DNA from: CALIBK01 sp037444165
GTDB lineage: Bacteria; Desulfobacterota; BSN033; UBA1163
Length of the DNA stretch: 26,847 nucleotides
Direction of reading: 5' to 3'
NCBI GenBank assembly: GCA_037444165.1
Contig: JBBIMX010000038.1
Coordinates: 1-26,847, forward strand
Below the pieces are notes generated by a model. That model ran no database searches, was not told the origin of the DNA, and worked only from the letters and a program-made list of their open reading frames with translations. The position numbers and the translations under genes are program-made. This document shows, one piece after another, positions 7,716 through 14,762 of this stretch (positions within the stretch are counted from its first letter, which is position 1; every line of letters begins with the position of its first letter).

Positions 7716-8714
7716 ATGAGACCTTTAAGATTAGGCTTTATTTTCTTGGCCATGGCTTTGATTTGTTTCCTTTTTGCCTGTGCAGAGATGGGTCCAGAAG
7801 TCAAACCTACACCACCGGCGGAAAAAAAGATCATCCGGATTGCAAGCCCATTTAAGGGAGGCATTGTTGTTGAGGCGGCTGAGAAGTTTAAAGAACTGGT
7901 TGAAAAGGGAAGTGGAGGCCGTTTCGAGTTTAAGATTGATGCAGGGACCAAGAGTGAAATTGATATCAACAAGATGAACAGGAACGGTGAAATTGAGATG
8001 CAATCAAATGGAACCGCTTTTCTCGAATACTATGCACCTCCCTACTATTTCTTTACCGGTCCTTACGTGATGAGAGATTTCGATCACTATATGCGAGTCT
8101 GGAATGGAAAGCTTGGGAAGGACGCTCGAGCTCAACTCGAAAAGAATGACCTCAAATATTTAGCCACCATTTACCGTGGTCTCAGACAGACGACAGCAAA
8201 GAAACCCATCTATACTCCTGCGGATGTGTATAAACTGAAATTAAGGCTTCCTCCTATCCCAAGCTGGATGGCCGTCTGGAAGGCAATCGGTGCCGATCCT
8301 GTTGCCGTTCCTCTGCCTGAACTCTATAACTCTCTTAAGACGGGGAAAGCCGAAGCTTCTGAAGGGGATCTTCCTCAGATCCAATCCTTTAAACTCTATC
8401 AGGTGCAGAGCCATTTGATCATCACTAATCACCTTGTCCAGACCGCAGGCATCCTGATTCACAAACCTTTCTTTGACAAACTATCCAAGGCGGATCAGGA
8501 TCTCTTTGTCAAGGCGGGTAAGGAGACAGAGGAATGGGCAAATAATAAGATCAAAACTGGCGAAGCAGCCATCCTGGTTGATCTCCAGAGACAGGGGATG
8601 CAGGTGGTGATACCTGATGCGAATTCATTTAGAGAAAAGGCGAAACCTGCTGTCGAAGAGCTCTTTAAAACTCAGTGGACCGTCACCACCTGGGCGGAAG
8701 TATTGGCTCAATAA
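7716..8714 (+). CDS. Orphan DctP-type substrate-binding lipoprotein
   Basis: The 332-residue protein has a DctP-like fold: 'APPYYFFTGPYVM' and 'YKLKLRLPPIPSWMAVWKAIGADPVAVPLPELYNSL' (in parts). R177 is in the position of the carboxylate-binding arginine. Unlike the first DctP it has a lipobox-like end to its signal peptide, LFAC with C22 as the likely lipidated cysteine, followed by a Pro/Glu-rich linker (26-37). The -2 residue of the lipobox (F) is unusual, so lipidation is likely rather than certain. No dctQ or dctM gene lies beside it; the only TRAP permease in the window is 4 kb upstream. It might serve that permease with another substrate, or act as a sensor. Confidence 0.82.
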   Translation: MRPLRLGFIFLAMALICFLFACAEMGPEVKPTPPAEKKIIRIASPFKGGIVVEAAEKFKELVEKGSGGRFEFKIDAGTKSEIDINKMNRNGEIEMQSNGTAFLEYYAPPYYFFTGPYVMRDFDHYMRVWNGKLGKDARAQLEKNDLKYLATIYRGLRQTTAKKPIYTPADVYKLKLRLPPIPSWMAVWKAIGADPVAVPLPELYNSLKTGKAEASEGDLPQIQSFKLYQVQSHLIITNHLVQTAGILIHKPFFDKLSKADQDLFVKAGKETEEWANNKIKTGEAAILVDLQRQGMQVVIPDANSFREKAKPAVEELFKTQWTVTTWAEVLAQ

Positions 8715-8716
8715 AA

Positions 8717-8803
8717 GGAATGATGGAATGTTTGAATATTGGGAGGCATGAAAAGCAAAATCTCAAAATAATTTGATATGTTTCCCCATTATTCCATTAT
8801 TCC
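8717..8803. repeat. Interrupted inverted repeat in the gap before the M24 gene
   Basis: GGAATGATGGAAT (8717-8729) is matched inverted by ATTCCATTATTCC (8791-8803), 12 of 13 positions, the exception being a possible G-U pair in RNA. The 117-base gap also contains CCATTATT repeated in tandem. No promoter or U-tract is evident. It may be a dispersed intergenic repeat remnant or a long-loop RNA structure. Confidence 0.45.
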
Positions 8804-8831
8804 GATATTCCTGATTTGAAGGGGTAAACCA

Positions 8832-9935
8832 ATGGGACTGAACGAGGAAATTAAAGAGAAGGAGAGACGGGTTCGAGAATTTTTAAAGATAAAAGGCCTA
8901 AAGTCTCTTCTTCTTAAGCGTCAGGCTAATTTCTCTTGGATGACCTGCGGTGGCCTCAATCTCGTTGGGATCACAACGGAGTTTGGGGCCACCTCCCTCC
9001 TTATTACAGAGGATTCTAAGTTTGTGATCTCAAATAATATTGAATCCCCTCGAATGATAGAAGAAGAGGCCTTAGAGAAACAGGGATTTATAGTAAAGGT
9101 ATTCCCGTGGTATGAGGATCAAGAAGCCTCTATCCTCAAAGAGTTGGTGGGAGAAGGACCGATGGGAAGTGATACTCCCTTTCCCAATGCGACTGTATTA
9201 ACAGAGGAGATTGCAAGACTGAGATACTCATTAACCCCGGAGGAAATAGAGCGATATCGTTGGTTAGGGAGAAGGGTTTCTGAAGCCTTAGAAAAGACAA
9301 TGGTGGAAACAAAAAGGGGAGAAAAGGAGTCCGAAGTGGTAGGAAGGCTTTGCCTGGAACTCTGGAAAGATCGAATCGATCCCATCACGTTGATGTCAGC
9401 CGCAGATGATCGAATCTTTAAATTTAGACATCCCATTCCCACAGAAAGAAAGATTGATAGATATCTGATGGTATCGGTCAATGCACGAAAATGGGGGCTC
9501 ATCGTATCATTAACCCGTTTTGTCTATTTTGGGAAATTACCTGAAGAATTGAAAGAAAAGTATGAGGCCAATGTCTTTATTGATTGTACGTTTATGGCCC
9601 ATACTCGCCCTGGGGTTCCGGCCAAGGAAGTGCTTCAAAAAGGAATCGAGGCCTATAAAGAAAGAGGATACCCTGAAGAATGGAAGCTCCACCATCAGGG
9701 AGGATCTATTGGTTATACAGGTCGAGACTATCGAACCCATTTTAAAACCCCTGACATCATTCAGGAGAATCAACCCTTCACGTGGAATCCATCTCTTACC
9801 GGAACAAAATCCGAGGATACGATTCTTGCAACCTCCAAAGGCCCAGAGATGATCACTTATCCTGTTCTCTACCCTTCTTTCTCTTTATCTGTAGAAGGGA
9901 TTTCTTTTAGAAGACCAATCATCTTACAAAGGTAA
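8832..9935 (+). CDS. M24 (Xaa-Pro aminopeptidase/creatinase-like) family protein, metal site degenerate
   Basis: The 367-residue protein has the two-domain layout of aminopeptidase P/creatinase relatives: an N-terminal domain of about 1-135 and a pita-bread domain of about 136-360. The C-terminal landmarks can be aligned. In 'LMVSVNARKWGLIVSLTR' both metal-binding Asp positions are Ser (S215, S226). 'HHQGGSIGYTGRD' has G291 in place of the His of GHGIG. 'FTWNPS' has N319 in place of a Glu. Only E328 in 'SEDT' is kept. It therefore probably does not work as a two-metal peptidase. Creatinase shows that this fold can act without metals, so a non-peptidase hydrolase or binding role is possible. 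It sits between transporter genes and an ABM-domain gene. Confidence 0.8.
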   Translation: MGLNEEIKEKERRVREFLKIKGLKSLLLKRQANFSWMTCGGLNLVGITTEFGATSLLITEDSKFVISNNIESPRMIEEEALEKQGFIVKVFPWYEDQEASILKELVGEGPMGSDTPFPNATVLTEEIARLRYSLTPEEIERYRWLGRRVSEALEKTMVETKRGEKESEVVGRLCLELWKDRIDPITLMSAADDRIFKFRHPIPTERKIDRYLMVSVNARKWGLIVSLTRFVYFGKLPEELKEKYEANVFIDCTFMAHTRPGVPAKEVLQKGIEAYKERGYPEEWKLHHQGGSIGYTGRDYRTHFKTPDIIQENQPFTWNPSLTGTKSEDTILATSKGPEMITYPVLYPSFSLSVEGISFRRPIILQR

Positions 9936-9953
9936 GGGGGGTAAACCCTCCCC
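9936..9953 (+). repeat. Small G/C inverted repeat directly after the M24 gene
   Basis: Immediately after the stop codon a run of six G, TAAA and a C-rich arm can fold into a short hairpin (GGGG pairing with CCCC, or GGG with CCC). There is no T-run behind it. It is a weak mRNA-end structure or part of an intergenic repeat. Confidence 0.35.
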
Positions 9954-9981
9954 TACATCATTAAAGATAAGGGGTTTAAAT

Positions 9982-10275
9982 ATGATTGAGAGACATGTCA
10001 CGTTTAATGTTATCCCTGGAAAGGAAAAGGATTTTGAAAAGCTCTTTAAAGAAGAATACAGTATGGCGATGTCCCGACAGCCTGGGTTTGTCTCTGTTGC
10101 TCTCTTAAAAGAACATGAAAAGGCATCAGTCTATCAAATGGTTATCCGCTTTCAGTCCCTTGAAACAGCGGCGGCCTGGAGGGAATCAGAAGACCATAAG
10201 GCCCTTTCTCCAAAGATCAAAGCCCTTTATAGTGAGAGCAGCGTTCAAGTTTACGAGGTGATTGCGCAAAAATAA
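9982..10275 (+). CDS. ABM-domain (antibiotic biosynthesis monooxygenase-like) small protein
   Basis: The 97-residue protein has a ferredoxin-like dimeric alpha/beta-barrel pattern: strand 'IERHVTFNVIPGKE', helix 'KDFEKLFKEEYSMAMS', strand 'GFVSVALLKE', strand 'ASVYQMVIRFQS', helix 'ETAAAWRESEDHKALSPKIKAL'. This is the ABM arrangement. Family members include cofactor-independent monooxygenases, heme-degrading enzymes and sugar mutarotase-like barrels, so the reaction cannot be named. It lies alone between the M24 gene and the second TTT promoter, probably ending the first transcription unit. Confidence 0.75.
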   Translation: MIERHVTFNVIPGKEKDFEKLFKEEYSMAMSRQPGFVSVALLKEHEKASVYQMVIRFQSLETAAAWRESEDHKALSPKIKALYSESSVQVYEVIAQK

Positions 10276-10304
10276 TTTGGATAGAACCTTTTCAGTAATT
10301 TTTT

Positions 10305-10334
10305 TTGACACATCCCGCAAGAATATGATACTCT
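10305..10334 (+). promoter_or_regulatory. Internal promoter before the second TTT transporter
   Basis: A consensus -35 TTGACA (10305-10310) is followed by an 18-base spacer and TACTCT (10329-10334). A TG dinucleotide one base upstream of this (10326-10327) makes an extended -10. A strong AAAGGAGG Shine-Dalgarno follows before the tctC start at 10374. This suggests that the second half of the island can be transcribed separately. No copy of the TTTCGTA palindrome is present here. Confidence 0.6.
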
Positions 10335-10373
10335 TCCTTTAACTATAAACTCACACGAAAGGAGGAGTAAGGA

Positions 10374-11378
10374 ATGAAAAAGAGTGTGGTTATAGGTTTA
10401 GTGTTATTCGGTATTTTGATCTTTGTAGGTTCCACCTTTTCTCAAGATTGGAAACCTACAAAACCCATTCGTATCATCGTTCCCTGGGGGGCTGGTGGCT
10501 CGACAGACCAAGCTGTTCGATCCATTGTTGGAGATCTTGAAGAGGCCTTGGGGCAGAAGGTTGTGGTCGTAAACCAGCCCGGAGGAGGTGGAGCGATCGG
10601 AACAAAGAGTGTTCTGGAGGCTCCTTGTGATGGGTACACCTGGGCCTCCGGGGCAGTGAAAGACCTCGGAACCTATATCATCACTGGCACGTTAGATACA
10701 AAAGTCCAGGACTGGCATCTCTATCTAAACAGTGCCAATGCAACCCTGGTCTCAGTAAATCCAAATGCCCCGATCAAGGACTTTGGAGAATTCCTTGAGC
10801 TCATGAAGAAGGATCCTAAAAAATTATCGGTAGGGATTGCAGGAGTTCCCTCTGCAGGGCATTCGGCTATCGAAGCCATTAAACGAGCTAATGGAGGTGA
10901 CTATAAATTAGTGAGCTATGATGGTGGAGCCCCTGCGGTGATTGCTACGGTTGGGGGTGAAACCATAGCTACGACCCAACTCCTTAGCGAACAGATCGAG
11001 ATGATCCGGGGGAAAAAGCTTAGACCCCTGGCAGCCCTTACCCCTGAAGATCTTGTTATCGAAGGGTATGGAACCGTCCCCTCGGCCACTAAATGGCTTC
11101 CTAAGGTTGCAGCCGACCCCATCTACTTTGGCATCTGGGTTCCGAAGTGTGTTCCCAAAGAGGTGGTAGATACGATGAATAAAATCTGGCGTGAAAAGAT
11201 TGCCAACTCAAAATCTCTAAAGGAATTTGCGAGACTCCGTGGACAGATCGTAGCCCCCTATTATGGTGAAGAAGCCCTAAAAAAGGCATGGCCCACTATT
11301 GTGAATGCAGCCTGGGGACTCTACGATGGAGGCAAAGCAAAAGTCAGGCCAGATGAGGTCGGGATGCCTCGACCATAA
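10374..11378 (+). CDS. tctC: Second TTT substrate-binding protein, TctC/Bug family
   Basis: The 334-residue protein has a signal peptide (MKKSVVIGLVLFGILIFVGS, cleavage near FSQ-DW). The Bug-family start of the mature domain is 'PIRIIVPWGAGGSTDQAVRS', followed by 'VVVNQPGGGGAIGTKSVLE'. The 'ATVGGETIATTQLLSEQIEM' region replaces the usual 'GGHVDA' motif of the first copy, so the two binding proteins probably recognise different ligands. It heads a canonical tctC-tctB-tctA set, has its own promoter, and is followed at once by an intrinsic terminator. Confidence 0.93.
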   Translation: MKKSVVIGLVLFGILIFVGSTFSQDWKPTKPIRIIVPWGAGGSTDQAVRSIVGDLEEALGQKVVVVNQPGGGGAIGTKSVLEAPCDGYTWASGAVKDLGTYIITGTLDTKVQDWHLYLNSANATLVSVNPNAPIKDFGEFLELMKKDPKKLSVGIAGVPSAGHSAIEAIKRANGGDYKLVSYDGGAPAVIATVGGETIATTQLLSEQIEMIRGKKLRPLAALTPEDLVIEGYGTVPSATKWLPKVAADPIYFGIWVPKCVPKEVVDTMNKIWREKIANSKSLKEFARLRGQIVAPYYGEEALKKAWPTIVNAAWGLYDGGKAKVRPDEVGMPRP

Positions 11379-11394
11379 ATCTTAATAAGGAGAA

Positions 11395-11436
11395 AAAGAG
11401 AGGGCCCTTCTTAAAAACTCGCCCTCTCTTTTTTTT
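11395..11436 (+). terminator. Intrinsic terminator/attenuator between tctC and tctB
   Basis: An 11-bp perfect stem (AAAGAGAGGGC at 11395-11405 with GCCCTCTCTTT at 11421-11431) has a 15-base loop and runs into eight consecutive T (11429-11436). It ends only 18 bases before the tctB start, inside an otherwise continuous transporter operon. Partial termination here would make tctC mRNA more abundant than the permease mRNA. Confidence 0.88.
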
Positions 11437-11454
11437 CAATCTCAAATTAAGAGA

Positions 11455-11955
11455 ATGCCAAGGGCAGATTTTATCACAGGATTGGGTCTAATCCTTCTTA
11501 GCCTTTATGTCATTCTTGAATCCTGGCGAATGCCAAGGCTTGAGCATCTTAAAATTCATCCCCTGAGTGCCCCTGGAATTGTTCCTGCTTTTATCGGAGC
11601 AGTGCTCCTCATCTTTGGACTGATTCTCACCCTTCGTTCAATCAAAAAGAAAGGTCATCATATAAAAATAACCGCCAGGGGAGTGCGAGAACTCTTGGCA
11701 TGTTCAGGAAACCAACGCCTATTACTCACGGCCATTCTTAGTATTGGATACGCTGGATTTCTTATTGGAAAACTTTCTTATGGACTGGCTACCGGGCTTT
11801 ATATATTTCTCTTTATTACCCTTTTTGAATGGAAACAAGAAACGATGCTTAAGCAGCGATGGAAGGGGATCATTATAGCCATCATCATTGCTGCGATTTC
11901 TTCTGTCGCTATCACTCTTGTGTTTGAACGGCTCTTTCTGGTCACTCTTCCATAG
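11455..11955 (+). CDS. tctB: Second TTT small permease, TctB family
   Basis: The 166-residue protein has four hydrophobic segments, at about 7-21, 41-60, 80-95 and 108-162 (the last a pair). 'DFITGLGLILLSLYVILESWRMP' (given in part: DFITGLGLILLSLY) and 'SAPGIVPAFIGAVLLIFGLIL' (part: GIVPAFIGAVLLIFG) match the TctB pattern. The Shine-Dalgarno (TAAGAGA) is weak and the gene lies just behind a terminator, so expression is probably low compared with tctC. The stop codon lies 13 bases before the chosen tctA start. Confidence 0.87.
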   Translation: MPRADFITGLGLILLSLYVILESWRMPRLEHLKIHPLSAPGIVPAFIGAVLLIFGLILTLRSIKKKGHHIKITARGVRELLACSGNQRLLLTAILSIGYAGFLIGKLSYGLATGLYIFLFITLFEWKQETMLKQRWKGIIIAIIIAAISSVAITLVFERLFLVTLP

Positions 11956-11968
11956 CTGGGAGATGAAC

Positions 11969-13507
11969 ATGTCAGGGTTTATCGACAATTTATCAAGATT
12001 TCTCGGAGCTATCGGAGGCTTTCTAACTCCCATGGCTCTCTTTCACATGGCATGGGCTACCCTTCTTGGAATTATCATTGGAGCCCTTCCAGGTCTTACA
12101 GCCACAATGGGTATCGCTCTTATCACCACCTTGACCTATAAGCTTCCTCCCGATCTTGCTATCCTTGTTCTTATTTGTGTCTATGTGGGAGCGATCTATG
12201 GGGGGAGCAGGACAGCCATCCTCATCAATATTCCGGGAACACCTGCCAATGCGGCCACTACGTTGGATGGTTTCCCCTTAGCCATGCAAGGCCTTGCTGG
12301 TCGGGCCATGGGAATCGCTACGAGTGGTTCTGTTCTCGGGTCTTTTATCGGGATGTTCTTTTTAGCTACCATCGCTCCTCTCCTGGGGAATTATGCCTTA
12401 AAATTTCAATCCTTTGAATTTTTCTGGCTCTCCATCTTTGGGATTGTCATTTCAGGACATCTTACGGCCCTCGAAGATCCAATTAAAGGGTGGATCTCGG
12501 GCTTCTTAGGTCTATTGGTGGCAATGGTGGGACAGGAAGGAATTCATGCCTACGAACGATTTACCTATGGAACCACTGAACTTTTAGGAGGCTTTGCCCT
12601 CATTCCCGCCATGGTAGGGGCTTTTGGGTTTGCCGAAGTGTTAAGTGTGATGCGTAACCCTCCGGCAAAGATGGCCGAAGCTCCCCGAGATAGCGTTTTC
12701 CCAAAAGCCGGGGATGTTCTTCAATACTGGAGGACCATCATTCGAAGTGGTCTTATTGGGACCCTCATCGGGATCATCCCTGGTGTAGGTGAAGATATTG
12801 GAGCTTGGGTCTCCTATGCCGCAGCTCGGAGGAAAAGCAAAGAAAGAGAAAAATTTGGAAAGGGTTCGGTCGAGGGACTGATGGCTGCTGAAACGGGAAA
12901 TAATGCTGTCGTTCCCGGAGCAATCATTCCTGCTTTGACGCTGGCTATCCCAGGTTCTGCTCCTGCAGCCGTGCTCCTGGCCGCTATGTTCATTCATGGC
13001 CTCAGGCCTGGACCCCTCATCATGGTTGAATCCCCTCAGTTTGTGTATCAAGTGGTTGCCATGGTCTTCTTTGCCACCTTGGCCATCTTTTTTTATGGGG
13101 TTGGGCTATCCAAACTTCTCCTAAAGGTCCTGGCTATCCCAAAGACTCGGCTCATGCCCATCGTATTTGTCCTTTGTGCCGTGGGTTCCTATGCCATTAC
13201 GAATCGAACCTTTGATATCTGGGTGATGATAGGCTTTGGAATTCTGGGCTATATCCTTCGGGAGATGAAATATCCGATGGCTCCTTTGGTCCTTGGAATC
13301 ATTCTCGGCGACCTGATGGACAAAAATCTCCGAAGAGGTCTGGTGCTCACAGATGGAGATTTAACTCCCTTTTTTACTCGACCTATCTGTTTCGTACTCT
13401 GGGTGATCACGTTTTCTTCCATCCTTCTCAGCATTGCTCCGATTAGACATGCCCTGAAGGAAACCTTCTCCATCATCCAGACCCGACTCAGGAGAATAAG
13501 AAAATAA
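11969..13507 (+). CDS. tctA: Second TTT large permease, TctA family
   Basis: From the ATG at 11969 (Shine-Dalgarno GGGAG at 11958-11962) the protein has 512 residues, a normal TctA length. An in-frame ATG at 11963 is an alternative. One at 11888 would add an unlikely tail overlapping tctB. Conserved blocks: 'GIIIGALPGLTATMGIALI', 'YVGAIYGGSRTAILINIPG', 'DGFPLAMQGLAGRAMGIA', 'GTLIGIIPGVGEDIGAWVSYA' (part) and 'AAETGNNAVVPGAIIPALTL'. The sequence differs clearly from the first TctA (for example GLTAT against GIGPI after the LPG motif), supporting two independent importers rather than a recent duplication. Confidence 0.93.
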   Translation: MSGFIDNLSRFLGAIGGFLTPMALFHMAWATLLGIIIGALPGLTATMGIALITTLTYKLPPDLAILVLICVYVGAIYGGSRTAILINIPGTPANAATTLDGFPLAMQGLAGRAMGIATSGSVLGSFIGMFFLATIAPLLGNYALKFQSFEFFWLSIFGIVISGHLTALEDPIKGWISGFLGLLVAMVGQEGIHAYERFTYGTTELLGGFALIPAMVGAFGFAEVLSVMRNPPAKMAEAPRDSVFPKAGDVLQYWRTIIRSGLIGTLIGIIPGVGEDIGAWVSYAAARRKSKEREKFGKGSVEGLMAAETGNNAVVPGAIIPALTLAIPGSAPAAVLLAAMFIHGLRPGPLIMVESPQFVYQVVAMVFFATLAIFFYGVGLSKLLLKVLAIPKTRLMPIVFVLCAVGSYAITNRTFDIWVMIGFGILGYILREMKYPMAPLVLGIILGDLMDKNLRRGLVLTDGDLTPFFTRPICFVLWVITFSSILLSIAPIRHALKETFSIIQTRLRRIRK

Positions 13508-13532
13508 AATTTATAATAGAGGAGGTGGCTTC

Positions 13533-14702
13533 ATGGAAAAAATTGGAATCGGAATGGTTGGAGCCCGTTTTGCTGCAGAGCTTCATGTCCGGAACTACGA
13601 AAAACTTCGAGGAGTCAAACTCGAAATCTTAGCCGTCTGTTCAAAAAGCAGAGAAAGTGGAGAGGCTTTTGCCAAGAGATATGGAATCCCCTCTGTCTAC
13701 ACCGATTATCGCCAAATGCTCGAGCGGAAAGACATCCAGGCTGTGGACTTATGTATTTCTACTGATCTTCACCATCTCATGGCCATTCTGGCTGCAGAGG
13801 CGGGTAAGCATATCATCTGCGAGAAACCCCTGACAGGCTATTTTGGAGATGGGAAAACGCCTCGCCAAAAGATGGCGCAAGAGGCTTTAAAAAATGCCTC
13901 CGACGTGGTCAAAGCGGTCGAAAGGGGAAAAGTAAAATTCTGTTATGCAGAAAATTTTGTCTATGCACCCTCCCTACTTAAATTAAAGAGTCTAATGAAG
14001 GCTTGTCAGGGAACGATTCTTGATATCCGTGCAGAAGAAAGCCACTCCGGCTCCCATGCCGTTTACTCCCGGGAATGGAAAACCTCTGGAGGAGGCTCTC
14101 TCATGCGATTGGGATCCCATCCTATTGGAGCCGTACTCCATTTGAAACACTATGAGGGGATGATAAAGTTAGGCCGTCCTATCCGACCTACTTCCGTGAT
14201 TGGAGATGTCGGTTTCCTCACCAAAATGGAGTCCTTTAGAAAAGAACCTAAAAAGTGGATGGTTGATTCTTGGGTCGATGTGGAGGATTGGGCAGCCGCT
14301 GTGATTACCTTTGAGGATGGATCCAAGGCTACGGTTCACTCTACAGATGTGAGCCTTGGAGGGGTAAAGAACCTCATCAGTGTTTACCTCTCCAATGCCG
14401 TTGCCCAAATCAATATCAATCCCAATAATAGCCTGGTTGTGTACTCGCCCGAAGGCAGTATTTTTGGTTCGGAATATATCACCGAAAAGGTTGAGACTAA
14501 GGCTGGATGGCAGTTTCCAAGTCCAGATGAGGATTGGATGAGAGGCTATCCCCAAGAATTGGAGGACTTTATCCAGGCCATAATAGAAGATCGTGAACCC
14601 ATCTCAGGATTGGATTTGGCCTATGAGACGGTCAAAGTCATCTATGGAGCCTATCTCTCTTCTGAGATGGGAAGAAAAGTGGAGTTGAAGGAGTTGAAGT
14701 AA
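13533..14702 (+). CDS. Gfo/Idh/MocA-family NAD(P)-dependent oxidoreductase
   Basis: The 389-residue protein has an N-terminal Rossmann domain ('IGIGMVGARFAAELH', 4-18) and the EKP signature with catalytic-type K98 ('CEKPL'). Its C-terminal alpha/beta domain carries 'RLGSHPIG' (H196). Two details stand out. The Rossmann glycine motif is loose (GMVGARFA). An insertion of about 20 residues follows EKP (101-123, rich in Lys, Gln and Ala). The usual Asp three residues after the conserved His is G199. Relatives oxidise or reduce sugars, inositols and sugar acids. In this cluster a polyol or sugar-acid dehydrogenase is likely. GAGGAGG precedes the ATG. Confidence 0.88.
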   Translation: MEKIGIGMVGARFAAELHVRNYEKLRGVKLEILAVCSKSRESGEAFAKRYGIPSVYTDYRQMLERKDIQAVDLCISTDLHHLMAILAAEAGKHIICEKPLTGYFGDGKTPRQKMAQEALKNASDVVKAVERGKVKFCYAENFVYAPSLLKLKSLMKACQGTILDIRAEESHSGSHAVYSREWKTSGGGSLMRLGSHPIGAVLHLKHYEGMIKLGRPIRPTSVIGDVGFLTKMESFRKEPKKWMVDSWVDVEDWAAAVITFEDGSKATVHSTDVSLGGVKNLISVYLSNAVAQININPNNSLVVYSPEGSIFGSEYITEKVETKAGWQFPSPDEDWMRGYPQELEDFIQAIIEDREPISGLDLAYETVKVIYGAYLSSEMGRKVELKELK

Positions 14703-14709
14703 GTTTTCC

Positions 14710-14727
14710 TGTCTCCGAGGTGAGACA
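14710..14727 (+). promoter_or_regulatory. Small intercistronic hairpin before the zinc dehydrogenase gene
   Basis: TGTCTC and GAGACA form a 6-bp stem around CGAGGT. No T-run follows. It lies in a 60-base gap in which the downstream ATG (14763) lacks a recognisable Shine-Dalgarno. A modest effect on translation or mRNA stability is possible. Confidence 0.35.
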
Positions 14728-14762
14728 CCCAGCCGATAGTCCAGTGAATTTTAATAAAACCC

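Noticed and set aside
11888..11968. Upstream extension of the second TctA starting inside tctB
   Set aside because: The added residues do not match TctA N-termini, and a Shine-Dalgarno fits the ATG at 11969.
14703..14762. Terminator in the gap before the first zinc dehydrogenase
   Set aside because: The stem is only 6 bp and no T-run follows.
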